Notes: generated from the sequence alone by a model not told the origin. 64,000 bases of DNA from Owenia fusiformis (GCA_903813345.2 CAIIXF020000006.1:20653936-20717935); one strand, 5' to 3'; shown: positions 46,101 through 61,100, numbered from the stretch's first letter. Program-made: numbers and translations.

Positions 46101-49100
46101 TGTCAGCTGGGAAAAAGATGGACAGCCATTCACCAAGGGCAGCCAAGTTACAGCTATATTTGGTGATAAAGGTATGTCTCTGTTGAAAGAGGTGCAACTT
46201 TGTTCTAATGAGCCTAGAATGAGGAAGGATAGAATTCTTTTATGGCATCATGATATGATTAAATGAATAATCCCTGTCATTTCATTGGCTGCTTTGCTTA
46301 AAATAATTTTTGGCACCTTATCCGACACTGACATTATAGGGAATGTTTCTCTAAGATAAGCCAAGAACTTCGGCAATTCATTTTAATAATCTATCTTTTT
46401 GTTCCATCATATTCATTTTATAACATTTGTAAGAATTCAGAATTCACTACATAAAGAGACATTATAATGACGTTATGAACAGAGTATACTATAGTCTCTG
46501 GACCCCCTACCCCCTATCGATTTCACCACTATGACTACTTGTGGAGAGTTGTGAAGTGGGGTTCATAAGGGATTGTAGCCAGACTACAATATGCATATAT
46601 TAGGTACATAATATATTTCATGGTTTGGTCCCTTAATCTTAACTGGTGATTGGAGGAGGGGGAACATATAAACTGAACTTAAACTATTTCCAAAATTATT
46701 CATAATTTTATTTATTTTGTTTGAATAATATTCCTTTGTTAGGGTGTGTGACATATTTAAACTTGTTAAATGTTAATACAGTTTTTATAATTAGCAACTC
46801 AATTTTTTCATCATTTATTCATCATAAAAATGATATTTGCAGGTGATGGTGGAGCTGCCAGGGTGAGTGTTGACCTCCAGTTCAAAACATCATTGGAACT
46901 ACAGGGTGTCTACAGGTGTGTGGCAGTTAACCTGGTTACTAAACAAACAGTAAGGAGCTATCCTGGCACAGTCAGCGTCACTTGTAAGTTTCTGAAAAAA
47001 GAGTGCAAACATCAATAAAAGCCATTAAAATGATCATCTTAAATTGCTCATTGCCTATTTTGATTCTTAAATTCACCAAAGTTGAACAAATGAGAATTCC
47101 CTGTAACTTGCACCATAGGAACTTTATAATTAAAATGCTCTTTTCTGTAAATAATAGAGTTGGAGAAGAGCTCACATAAAGAGAATGAACTGCCCTGATA
47201 GAAAGTCACCCTAGGCCAAGAAATAGCAAGAATTTCAGACAATTTATTTTCCAACCTCAGGCAACCAACCAGTCAATGCAGTTGCAAGATCTATCATGTT
47301 TCTTCATGTATTTTGTCCATTTTTAATTAAGTCTGGGTTTCTGTAACTTTAAGATTCTTTTAATATGAATACTGTTGTAACTTCATTTGGTGTTTTATCA
47401 TTGCAGTGATCACAAAAAGGCCATATTTTGAGACAGAACTCCCCCGCAGTGTGATGGGCAGCCTGGACCATCCGTTCACTGTTGATTGTCACATCGTTGG
47501 CACCCCCACACCTACCATCACTTGGCGCAGGGGGGCTAGGGCTGTCATAGCAACAAAAACTATTTATGTCTTCTCAAATGGCTCTCTGCATTTTACACAG
47601 TTAGCTGTAGGTGAACCTTTCTTATGATTGTTAAGATATTATTGTAGGTTTGATTTTGGTATATTCAATTTTTGATAATGAAGTGTGTTACTACATGTTT
47701 GGCTCGAATTTTTGAATTCCATGCTTACTAGCAACATTCATTAACTGATCTTGTAGATATGGGAGAATGAGAATATTTATATTTCATTTTCTTAAGACAT
47801 TGTCAAAATGGACACTCTTGGGACTTTTTTTATTGAATGTAAATAGAGCAAGGACTTTTTCTAAAACATCCTCAAAGTGCATCAATTTTTATTTTGCAGA
47901 ATGGGGATTCTGGTCAGTACAGCTGTATAGGCAGCAATAGTGAAGGCACAGTTAGAAGTAGACCTGTCAGAATATCAGCTGCAAGTAAGTAACAGTTAAA
48001 ACAGGGGCGAGGCAAAAAAGTGAGGCAAATTTTGATAGGTGAGGTAAATATAGGAGAAAGGAGGCTTTGATATAATATTTTAACAACATGCATTAGATTA
48101 AATACTATTTTCGGTCTCATGCCTGAATGCATACACCCATAAACACTTTGAGATAATAGGCTTAGTGTGAATATACATTATCATGTCAGGTTGTGAAAAA
48201 CATCAAACATGCTCTAACAGTGCTGGCTACTGATATGCTTCATCGGCAGTCTCACTCCTGCTTTCGGGGATTAAACTGAGGCAGATATAACGAGGAGTTA
48301 CCCCAAGCAGGGTTGATCTGGCTCCACCAGCATTAGATACAACATAGCCGTGCAGGTTCATGGTATACCTGGAAAAGATAATCATTAGAATTAATTTCTT
48401 TCATTTCTTTATTAGGTATTGGATTGGTTTTCAAAACAGAGCCAATAGATGTAGTAGCAGTTGCTGGAAGATCTGGCTCTCTGCTTTGCCAGCCACCAGA
48501 CAGCACCCCTCCTGCAAAAATAATCTGGTATAAAGATAACACTAAGTTTATCGAGCGGCAAGGCATTTATGCAGTCAAAATTTTACCCTCTGGGGAACTT
48601 TTTTTTACCAATGTGCAATTAGAAGATGCTGGAGATTATTTCTGTGTTGCTATCAATGAGTTCGCAATGCCATCAACGAGGACATCCCGGAAAGCAGTAT
48701 TAACAATTAAAGGTAATTCGTTAGCAAAATTTGCTTCGTATGATTTCAATGCTACTGCAAGGATTCTTTTCAAATACAATTAGACCTTGCAATTTATTGT
48801 CTAATTTAGTGATTTATTCAGTGCTACTGAGGACTTTCAAAGCCTCCCTGATGGTCAAATTTTTCTTTCATTCAAGGATATTTTATTTAATTTCTTTTTG
48901 CATTTTTAGAGAAATTGAAAAAGCCTGGTCGACAGTTTCTTGGTTCAGTATTTATATAAATTGTTTCCGCATAACAGTCTGTAAACCTCTAGTAGGGGAC
49001 TAAATTTGAAGTACCTAATGTTTTCCCTTCCAGCTAGTCCTATATTTACACAGCCACCAGTGCCCCAATCTATCATCAAGGGCAGGTTGCTGCATATGAT

Positions 49101-52100
49101 CTGTCGTGTGTCTGGGGACCCAGCACCCTCTATATCATGGTACAATAACAATGGGGAGATCACCACAGCAGATCCCAGAGTAACTTACAGGTAAGATTAC
49201 CATTCATATCAATCTAGAATCATGCAATTGATTACTTCATTTTCCTCTCACTGACCAAAATGAAAACTATTGTTTCCCACAGGAAATGTTGGTTTGGATG
49301 ACATTGAATTTTCTTGTTTCATCATTTGTAATTAAATGATTTTAAAATTTAAAATTATAAGTCTTTGTGATCTAAGCGAACCTTGAGTATCCTGGGTTGG
49401 ATAAACCTTTCAAATAAAATTTTCATTAAATTTATTTTCATGGTTTACATGATTTAGAGAAATAAAGAAATATTTAAGAGAAAAAATGATTAACAGACAC
49501 TGCTTATTGACAACTTTTGTGTTTTTGAGGGACCTTAAACAAGAATTAATTTTAAATGATGTCAACAAACAAGACGAGGGAACTTATTTCTGCAGAGCAT
49601 CTAATGTTTATGGATCTCCTTCAAGTCCCCAGGTCTATGTACAAGTGATAGGTGAGTTAGAAATCACTTTTCTACACACAAAAAAGTATTGTGAAAAATG
49701 TTCAACATATTGTGGCTTACTTCATTTTCCAACATATATTTTGAGCCCCTTTTGAAATAATATAATGCTCATTGGACAAAATGTAAATGTTCTGTGATTT
49801 TATTGTACGTTTTTCGTTGGTTTCTTTCGCGTGTTGTCTGTAAGTGACTTTGCCATTGAAATCTGTATGATTTTAAGACTGTTCCTAAAGTTCATGATTT
49901 TTTTTCTCGTATATCTAGTCCCCCCAGAGATCATTGACAGTGTAGAAGATGAAATTGTGTCTGAGGGATTCAGTATATTGATGAAGTGTGGAGTATATGG
50001 TGACCCAACACCCTCTGTAACATGGTACAAAGGTAAGTGTAGTATATAGTGACCCAACACCCTCTGTAAGATGGTACAAAGGTAAGTGGAGCATATGGTG
50101 ACCCAACACCCTCTGTAACATGGTACAAAGGTAAGTGGAGTATATGGTGACCCAACACCCTCTGTAACATGGTACAAAGGTAAGTGGAGCATATGGTAAC
50201 CCAACACCCTCTGTAACATGGTACAAAGGTAAGTGTAGTATATAGTGACCCAACACCCTCTGTAACATGGTACAAAGGTAAGTGGAGCATATGGTGACCC
50301 AACACCCTTTGTAACATGGTACAAAGGTAAGTGTAGTATATAGTGACCCAACACCCTCTGTAACATGGTACAAAGGTAAGTGGAGCATATGGTAACCCAA
50401 CACCCTCTGTAACATGGTACAAAGGTAAGTGTAGTTTATAGTGACCCAACACCCTCTGTAACATGGTACAAAGGTAAGTGGAGCATATGGTGACCCAACA
50501 CCCTTTGTAACATGGTACAAAGGTAAGTGGAGTATATGGTGACCCAACACCCTCTGTAACATGGTACAAAGGTAAGTGGAGCATATGGTAACCCAACACC
50601 CTCTGTAACATGGTACAAAGGTAAGTGTAGTATATAGTGACCCAACACCCTCTGTAACATGGTACAAAGGTAAGAGGAGCATATGGTGACCCAACACCCT
50701 TTGTAACATGGTACAAAGGTAAGTGGAGCATATGGTAAGCCAACACCCTCTGTAACATGGTACAAAGGTAAGTGTAGTATATGGTGACCCAACACCCTCT
50801 GTAACATGATACAAAGGTAAGGGGAGCATATGGTGACCCAACACCCTCTGTAACATGGTACAAAGGTAAGTGGAGCATATGATGACCCAACACCCTCTGT
50901 AAGATGGTACAAAGGTAAGTGGAGTATATGGTGACCCAACACCCTCTGTAAGATGGTACAAAGGTAAGTGGAGCATATGGTGACCCAACACCCTCTGTAA
51001 CATGGTACAAAGGTTAGTGGAGTATATGGTGACCCAACACCCTCTGTAACATGGTACAAAGGTAAGTGGAGCATATGGTGACCCAACACCCTCTGTAACA
51101 TGGTACAAATGTTGAGTTGAGTATATGATGACTCAACACCCTCTGTAACACGATACAAAGGTTAGTGAAATAGTTTGTGACCCAATACTGTCAAGTGTCA
51201 GTAAAGTCAGGACCCTTCTATTTTCTAGACTATGTGTTACCGTTTAATTATTCCAAAATTACCAATTGTCTTTCATGATTTTAGATGGAATAGAGTTGAA
51301 GCCTCTTCCTAGTCATATGTCCATGCTGACAAATGGTCTTAGTATATACCCCGTGGATAGCTCAGATTCTGGCCTCTACAGATGCAGGGCTGTGAACATT
51401 GGAGGTGTGAAAGAGAGGGAGGGGCGTCTAACTGTCCAAGGTTCATGAAATTATTGGTTGTTATTAACATGTGAAGATTAAAATCTGTATTTTTTAAATA
51501 TTGCTATTAGCCTATATGCATGGTAAAAAATAAGGAAATCAGACAAGAAAAGATTTGATGTTTTGAAAAATTAACTTTTCAGAACCTCATGTATTCTGAA
51601 CTTACATGTGATGCACAGGGTATAACTAACAGAACAATTAACAAATTACATTTCCAGTTTTCCCCAAGTTTGTTCTGAAACCTTCTGACAGAACAGTGAA
51701 TAAATCCCAAGGTGTCGTCTTAGAGTGTGTTGCCACAGGATCCCCACAACCTCAACTCACATGGCTGTTCAATGTAAGTGTTTGCCTCATCACACCCTCA
51801 ACTCACATGGGTCTAAAATGTATGTGTTTGCCTCCCCATACCCTTTACATGGCTGTTCATTGTAAGTGTTTGCCTCCCCATATCCTCAACTCTCAGTGTA
51901 AGTGTTTGCCTCCCCACACCCTCAGCTCACATGGCTCTTCAATGTAAGTGTTTGCCTCCCCACATCCTAAACTCACATACATGTAGCTCTTCAATGGTAC
52001 CTGTTACACTGCTGGGTTGAGTCTAACGAAGCATTTTTGTAACGAAGGTTAGCGAAAAAATTGTGTCCACACTGGCTTTATCCAACCCTAACGAAGCAAT

Positions 52101-55100
52101 TATTTGGTGTTACACTGCACTTAAAATGCTTCGTTGCGCGTGCGCATTACTCATCTGCCCCACCCACTTATTATGATTAACATTTTTATTCTTTTGATAT
52201 AAACCATTGATCAAACTCAAAAATCTAATTTTAAATCTTTATTTTAACAAATCAGCACAGAAAAAGACTAGTTCAAAATTCTCGGGAAAATAAAACAAGA
52301 TGAATGTGATCATTCCGTACACATGTCCATACATTTTTCCGATCATTTCGATTTTTATATATTTCAGCTGTCAATACGATTACACGTATTGTTTTCATTT
52401 TCTATCATTTCCTTTGGAAAACATATGGAATAAAAATAGGCCTATGTTAATTAGTAGGAGGAATTGGATTCGGGGTTTATACAGACGACTAGTATGTAAT
52501 ATCGTATAAAAACGTTCAATTTCCAGTTATATTTCAAACAGTGTAGCCATTACTAAAATATCTCGGTGTTCGGCTGGTGGTTTAACTCACGCGGTCCTAA
52601 CTTCGACCGTTAATTTTAATTTTCGACCTACCAGATGCTTGAAAATCAAGGATTGCGAGTCTCATACTGCAACGTTTTTCTTCAAACCTATACCATTAAA
52701 AGCAAAACAAAATTGCCTTTCTGTCGGTGCATTACTTTATTGTAAAGAGTCCCTCGTTCTAGCAGCGTTTTGGTCCCCAGCTGTTAGAAGGCCTTCTTAC
52801 CGCTGGGGACCAAAATGCCGCTGGAAGTAGGGACTCTGTTTAAGAGAATAATGTACCATCAGAAAGGGATTTTTGTTATGCTTTGAATGGAAAAAGTTTG
52901 AAGAAAAACGGTGCAGTATGAGACTCTTAATCCTTGATTTTCAAACATCCGGTAGGTCAAAAATCCAAATTAACGGTCGAAGTTAGGACCACGTGTAACT
53001 ACTATTTCATGACCAATTCATTTTAATATGAATATTACCCGTCTCGCCAATACTCCATGCATATTTGAGTGAGTTTGACATAAATTAGTATGTTAATCCA
53101 TCAGCCGTCCGTTGAATTCGAAAATGGCGCAAATAGGAAGAAACTTGAATATCAGTTGTAAGCATCGTCTTTACGACACATCAATAGTGTTTGGGGCTGG
53201 CCTAAAACATGCAGCCTCTCTGTGGCAAATATCTGTCGACAAGAAACAATTTTGGCCACCGTTCCTTGTCCGCAGGTTTTACCGTATTTGTATACGGAAG
53301 TTTTGAAACGTAATTAATTCAACATATTTAAACATGAAGTTTAAATTCAATTACAATTTAAAATCGTCGAGGAATAAAATAATGGAACGACTAGTACAAG
53401 TACATGTATTGCAATGGGGCGATAGCCAGTTGAATACGATTTCTGAATAGAGACATTTTCGAATCAATCAAATCGGCTATATTCCCTGATATGATTCACC
53501 GGGTATTAACACCTTTAGAATTACATTCAAGGTATAATTATTCGAGGCGCAAGAAAAAATTAATATTAAACATGTATGCCACAACTTTCTATTTAGTAAG
53601 CATATCTTATGTAATTTCAAAAGTTTACCCTTCCACACTTGAGACGGAGTTTTCTGAAAGAGGGACATTTAAATATTCTAGGTTTATTCTCTAATAGATC
53701 AGATAAACATTTCAAAACTACCGTATACATATACGGTAAAACCTGCGTTTTTTAGATTTAATACTTTTTGTTATATCAATGCGAGGAAAGGCAGGGAATC
53801 GAATGAAATGCTACGAAAGACGGTAAATCACATTTATACGTGGTGTTTAGGGCTTGAGTTAGCGTCAATCAGTGACGCAAATAGGTAATTATTTTAATCA
53901 AAACGTAGCATTATAATAATACGTACTTAAAAACATGTTCTTTCCTCGCGATTCCTCTCATTTAATACAAAATGATGAAAGTGCTCCGCCAACTAAGCAT
54001 TTTCTAACGAAGCTACCTGTTACACAGGCCAAAAAAGCTTCGTTGGGAGCTAACCTTCGTTGAATTTTCTACTCAATTGCTTCGTTATCAACTAAGCTTT
54101 TCCAACGAAGGCAGAGGTGTTACACTGGCCCAAAATTGCTTCGTTACGAAGCTTTTTGTCAAATTGCTTCGTAACGAAGCATTTCAACTGGCCTGTGTAA
54201 CAGGGGTCAATGTAACTGTACTACATCCTCAACTGATTTGGCTATTCAATGATAATTTGAGGTTTAAATGAATGGAGATTAAACACAGTGAACCCACAAC
54301 ATTTTGGCGATGCCATCTTTGTCGTTGCTTGACAACAAGCAATTTGTTGTATCATCAGCAATCATTAAGCTTAACTACATCTGCACAAACACAATACATA
54401 TATTCTGATGTTCTTAGCAAATAGGCACTCATCCCTTTTAATTTACTTTTTGAAATATCAACAAATATATTAGTACTAGTCGCAGAACATACTAACTGAG
54501 GTTTTTCGCATTTATGTTTTAGAATTCTGAGAATCTGCCTACAGGTGTTGTGATGTCACAAGACCTGACATCATTAATTATCAGAAACATACAGGAAAAA
54601 CATGCAGGGAAATTCACATGCAGGGCAACTAATGTAATACAAACCATAGAAGCCTCTGGAATAATCACAGTACAAGGTACCATTGGAAAGTAGAAACAGA
54701 CATGTGTTAAATCTAAAAATTACCAACTGTCTTTACTTGCTAGTATTTATAAATTGGCTCATTCAATTATAATGGTCCATCTGTAGCATGTGACTTCGAC
54801 TTCTTTTATAAATTAAAAAATATTATATTTCATATAAAAGTAATGTATTAAAATTGACATTCTAATAGGACTTGCTGATAAAAGTCAATTACTTTGCAAT
54901 TAAAATCTAATAATGTTTTGATTTCATTTCAGTAAAACCTTTAATTGCAAGTATAGATGGAACTTACATCATCCAACAAAACCGAGATTTGTTATTGACA
55001 TGTGTGGCTCGAGGAGACCCAAGTCCTGGTTTTCAATGGTATAAGGGGCGCAAACTGCTGACTCACTCATTGGACTCTCGAGTAACGTTCCCGCAAGCAA

Positions 55101-58100
55101 ATCAACTCCTCGTGAAATACATGCGCAAACAGGATGCAGGTATTGAACTTTTGATTTATTTACATATTGCATTTACTTTAAAAACTGAGGTACTATAAGT
55201 TAATACTACCTTAGTATATCAGCTAAAATACATACAAGTACAATGTTAGGAATAAATGCATTGATAAATAAATAATTTGGCATCTTGGTGTTCTTCAGCT
55301 TAATGAATTTCAGAACTATGATATCTGTGGGTTTACTTTGATAGAACATCAGACTCATTTCACTTAGAAACCTTCCTGAAGCCAAAAGCAAATAATGTTG
55401 CATTTTAAGAAGCTGGAAGTTAAAGATCAGCAATGAGTGACATAGTTTTACATCCCTGGACTTATTCAGGTATCCCCCTTGTAACAAAATATGTTTTTGT
55501 ATCTCATTTAGGAATATTCACATGTGTTGCCCACAATGCAGCTGGACTAGATGAGCTGGATGTGGCGGTATATGTAAGAGGTGAGACAATTAAAATTGTA
55601 TACCTCAATCATAGTCATAAATTCATAATTTTTGTATATATAACTATGAAATTTTTGAAACATCTTATCTTGTTTTCTTCATAAAATTCACTGTATTTCC
55701 ACTACAGATCCTCCAAGGCCTCCAGTGCTTTTGACGCCCTTTGCCATCTCAACACGGTCGATAAATGTGACCTGGGTCCCTGTACAACAAGATGTTAACA
55801 ATAACGTGTCATATTTTGTTGTACAATACAGAGAGGATAGGTAAATCTAAATATATAAGTGGAAATCATATTTTCAATGACTTACATTTAACATCTAAGC
55901 AAAATGTGCATATTAATTCATATACCATGATTGTAAAATGTGGATTCTATACAGTGATCATTATAATACAGTCTATGCCATTAAACATGGCCCCTTTAAG
56001 CAATTCTATATTTATATAAATACATGTACAGAAAATCTGTAAATGAATACTTACGTTTGATAATTAGTATGAAAAATGATTAGTGCAGTGATAGCACTAT
56101 GCACTGTAAAGTGCTACAGGAATGTGCAGTTTTTATGATCTCCTATTACATGAATTTACAATTATATAAATTCAACTCCAGGATACCACCAATGGAATAC
56201 CTAACTTACCGAGATGACATTCACCCAGACATGACATCACTGGAACTAGGAGGGCTACGACCTGCGACACTCTACCTTGTCAGGATGGCGGCAAGAAATG
56301 AAGTTGGTCAAGGCCAGTTTGGAAGTGAACTAGTGACAAAAACCTATGAAACAGGTAAAAATAGATTTTGAGTTAATCAAGCTTAAACTAAGAAATGGTG
56401 GGTCAGATTTTGCTTCAACAGCAAAAAATCAAGAAGTTACATGAGTTTATTGATAAGCAATAAACTGATTAAGATGATTTATTGAATCAGATCCGCACAT
56501 CTGAGAGGCCCCTGGCCTGAGTGTTAAAGTAGCAATGGGTCAGATAATAGTAGGAACCACCCTTTGTTCATTTGTGTGTGTCAACTTCCCAACTCAGATA
56601 ATTGCTATTAGTAATTTTTGCTTTTTCAAAGATTTTTCAAGTATGCTAAGAATCTAGGTACTGATGACTTAAATAAATGTATGATGTCAAAGAAGTTGTG
56701 AATTAAGGCATGAATATGAAAATTGTATATAATAGCCATTTGCTGATAACTTTTGTATATACTTCTAGCCCCATCTATGCCAAGGAATATGAGATTAGTA
56801 AAGGGAGGTCCAAGAGAGGTGGACGTTGCCTGGGAAATGCCTGAGTTCAGTAATGGACAAATTAGAACATATCAAGTCCACATAAGACTATCAGCAGAAG
56901 AAGGTAAGTGAACTAAGATTTGATTTAATAAAAATATAACAATATTAAATACAAGCTCAATAGATACTTGTACAGTTTGGAAGACATGATCATTCAATTT
57001 CCAAAGATATCTGATTTTTCTTACTGAGGTTTCTGTTGACATTGCAAAGGTGTTTTTTATTAAAGCATATAACAGCTTTGATAGTATAGAACATATTTAT
57101 GTTTTTACTTAGTGTCATTACAACAAGTAATGATACAACTCCCAAATGTACAACCTTGTACAAGTATTAAAAAATGAACTTCTTGTTTTAGAATTCAGAG
57201 TATCTGAGATAGAGGTGCCGACATTACCATTACAGAGATGGACATTGAAGGGACTACACCCATACAGGATGTACCAGGTGAAGGTTAGGGGAGCAACAAT
57301 ACAAGGCACAATGGAACTCTGGGGAAACTTCTCAGATCTCATGTCATTCAACACCTCTATGGCTGGTATGTACATCAGGCCTGTAGCCAGGGGGGCGGGG
57401 GTTCTCAGGGTTCGGGCGAACTTCCCCTGGCCAAAAATTCTTTCAAAATCATGCAGTTTTCTTGAACTTGAGGATTCACCTCAATTGGTAGGATATTGAT
57501 TTTTAACAGACAAACAGGGTATATAATACAATAAGGTTATAGCTTAAGTTTATTTTTAGTTTTCTAAATCTCAATACTTAGCAATTGTAGATCTAAATTA
57601 TTTTCAGTTTTTCATTAATATTTTTGATTTGTGTAGCTTATGAATCTGAAGAGAAAATTCTTTTTGATGGTTTTATTACACATGCTATTTGTCTATCCAT
57701 TTTTGAAACATAATTTTATTCTCTTTTTCAGAGCCTGACACCGCACCCTCTGGTGTGAATGTGACAGTTCTTTCCAACACATCATTCCACATTCAATGGA
57801 AGGTATGTCAAAACATAAACATATTATTTGCTTTCCAACAAAGGGCTACAAGTATTTTAATTGCCTAGTAATTATATAACTCATTTCACCCCTGGACTGT
57901 CTCATCCCTTGATTTTTTTACATAATATATTGCATTATGGGTTTTTGTGATCCCATTATTTCAGTAGCTACAATTATTTCTTCAGTGAGTATATTAAAGC
58001 ATTAAATGAATTGAAGACATATTGACAGGGCTTCTTTTTTCCTTTTTTAAGTTGTGAAAATTATTTTGAAACATTCATCTAAATTCAATCTAAAGTTAAA

Positions 58101-61100
58101 AGCCTGGCAACTTTCCATAAAATCTTTGAATAACCCACCAAATCTACAGGGTGTCCTGGGAATAATATAGAACTCATTATTAATGATCACTCATGCCTAA
58201 TATAGTATAAGTCTCACAGATGTCACTGTTCACACAAATTTTCATCAAAATAGGTTAATTCAACCTCTTCGAGGAAATGTATTGAATATTTATTTTATTT
58301 TCTAGAAAATTCCATTTGAAGATGAGAATGGTCCAATCAGGGAATACAAGGTCATCTACACTGATCTACTGACTTCTGTTGTTTATTCCAAGACTGTAGA
58401 TGCCACTAGGACAAACATTTCTCATAGTCTCCACCCTTGGAGAGAGTATAGTATACAGGTATAACATGTTATTTACTGATACTTACAGCAATAACACTAT
58501 CTACAAATGTGATATTTATAACAATGATAGATTGGTATCTACTAAAGTATCATGGTACTTACAACAGTAACATATAACACATATTTAAATCCATAGTAAA
58601 ATGTGTTATTTACCTTTTCAGGTGTTTGGTTACAATGATGTAGGATCAAGCCCAGGAAGTGCTACTCACATTGTCAAGACATTACCTGGAGGTAAGAACT
58701 CTTTGATGTAAATGCATTACCAGACTGTTGTACCTTTTTATTTTTAAATCATAAACTTGTGGAAACATCAGTATGTATGTTATAGTTAGAGGTTATGTCA
58801 CTATCGTGGCATATATGCCCAAGGTCTCAGTGATATATGGCCTGACCTTAGGAGGGACATTGATCTCTGAGAACCGAGGGCATATATGTGCCACGATAGC
58901 GACATAAACGATTTATAACATACCTATGATGATGTAGACTGGTCAGAGAGTACAGTTTTCTTAAAGAATTGACAAACAAATGGTTTGAAAATGATTGAAA
59001 TGAGTTTAGAAAAATTGCTCGCGCAGTTGTATCTTCGATTGATTGGTTATGACGTCAGCGCCTTGACCAATCAGAAAGTTAGCAGGTGCGGGTTTTTCAA
59101 AACTTATATTGGCCCGCTGTCTTGTGTACACTTTGCACTATTCATCATCATAGGAATGTTATAATACTAGATAAATATACATGAAGGCAAGAGTTCACGT
59201 ATTACTTTTTGTACCTTTGAATGCTCTTATCAATGTCATTCTAGGAAAAGATAATTGAGTTGAATTGAATTGATAATTGGGATGGTGTACTTGCTAGCAT
59301 AGAGTATTCTCATCCTTTTTGTAACATTCACTCAATAACCCACGTCCTCATTCATATTCACCAGACCCTCCTTGTATATGTGTCCTAGGATACATCATCT
59401 TCATTGTGTTGTGGGTTCCAGGCCATACTCTGTATTTCTGGCGAGATGAAGAGAAAATTGAAAGTTGACTAGCTTGCAAAGATGAATTCCTATAACACAA
59501 TGAATATTAATAATTTATTGTCTTATTTCTGGCGAGATGAAGAGAAAATTGAAAGTTGACTAGCTTGCAAAGATGAATTCCTATAACACAATGAATATTA
59601 ATAATTTATTGTCTTATTTCTGGCGAGATGAAGAGAAAATTGAAAGTTGACTAGCTTGCAAAGATGAATTCCTATAACACAATGAATATTAATAATTCAT
59701 TGTCTTATTTCTGGCGAGATGAAGAGAAAATTGAAAGTTGACTAGCTTGCAAAGATGAATTCCTATAACACAATGAATATTAATAATTTATTGTCTTATT
59801 TCTGGCGAGATGAAGAGAAAATTGAAAGTTGACTAGCTTGCAAAGATGAATTCCTATAACACAATGAATATTAATAATTTATTGTCTTATTTCTGGCGAG
59901 ATGAAGAGAAAATTGAAAGTTGACTAGCTTGCAAAGATGAACTCCTATAACACAATGAATATTAATAATTAATTTATTGTCTTATTTCTGGCGAGATGAA
60001 GAGAAAATTGAAAGTTGACTAGCTTGCAAAGATGAACTCCTATTACACAATGAATATCTAATAATTATTGTCTTATTTCAGTGCCAACTGGTGCTCCAGC
60101 AGATGTCAATGCAACTGCCTTGACTTCAAGTGACATCTTTATTCAGTGGAAGGTAAGAATTAAACCTATCTACAACAGTATTACGCATATTTATTTCAAA
60201 TGTGGAACTCATATAGATAAATGCAAAGTGGCATTCACAATTCACAAGGCTTGAGTTGCACTCAATATCCTTTCAGATTATATTTTATAATTTTTTTAAA
60301 TTCCCATTTAATTTCTCTTGAAACCTCTTGAATAGGCCTCTCTCACTGACAGGGAGCTTCCATAGCTTTGGAAGTTTTTTAGAGATTAAATGCTTGAACT
60401 TAATTTGGATTTTCTTATTTTTCTAGGAGTTGGAACTAACTAGAAGGAACAGTATTATATCAGGATATGACCTCCAGTACAAGTTATCAGGAAGTGGAGA
60501 CAACTATACCAGTGTGTTTGTAAATGCTACAATATTCTCATATCTCATCAGGTAAGACCCTTAGTTTTTCAGTGTTGATAATATAAAAGAGTTCCCAAAA
60601 CATGAGTAGCTGAGATATATAACTTATACCACCAAAAGGTGACAACATACTGGCGGTGGGCTATGTTTAGAATATCAAATTAATAGACTATCAAATTTTT
60701 ACACTTTTATTACCTAGGTTGTCCTATTTGATTAATAACGTGTTCATTGTTCCAGTGGCCTCCTGCCCTATACATCATATGACATCAGGTTGAGGTCATT
60801 TACAGATCAGATAGATGGTGGACTGGGACCTTTCACAGATCTTACCACAGTGGAGACCCTACAGGACTGTGAGTACCCATAGAGTACCTAATATACTGAA
60901 GATGCTCCAGTGGTTTTGCCTTCTTGCTCAAAAATACAGCAGATTGTTCATGAAATCATGGAAAATAATCTGATATTCACTAATTAATGACTACTTTGTC
61001 AAGGTCTTATGTGAGATTCTCAATTCATGTATTTTCATATGTGGGTGCTAATGGATGCAAACTTACATAAAAAACAAACTATTTGCCTGTAAATTGTATC

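Larger units (their letters stand above)
52002..54208. mobile_element. 2.2-kb TIR element rich in AACGAAGC/GCTTCGTT motifs
   Basis: Inverted ends are CCTGTTACAC at left and GTGTAACAGG at right. TCAATG flanks appear on both sides (left ...TTCAATG near 51991-51997, right GTCAATGT near 54209), so a short TSD is likely but its edges are blurred. The motif AACGAAGC or its complement occurs repeatedly within about 150 bp of the left end and 200 bp of the right end, several times as palindromic GCTTCGTAACGAAGC. No transposase is visible. The interior holds two nested fold-backs. Confidence 0.75.

Noticed and set aside
49800-51158. Three long overlapping minus-strand ORFs (up to 397 codons) of repeated Cys/Leu-rich peptide
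   Set aside because: They arise because the 49-bp minisatellite lacks minus-strand stops and cycles through all three frames. They overlap the real Ig6 exon on the plus strand and have no domain.
50033-51160. CRISPR-like array
   Set aside because: There are no variable spacers; it is a continuous minisatellite in an animal intron.
53112-53306. ORF MNSKMAQIGRN... inside the 2.2-kb TIR element
   Set aside because: It is short, lacks a recognisable domain and overlaps a fold-back arm.
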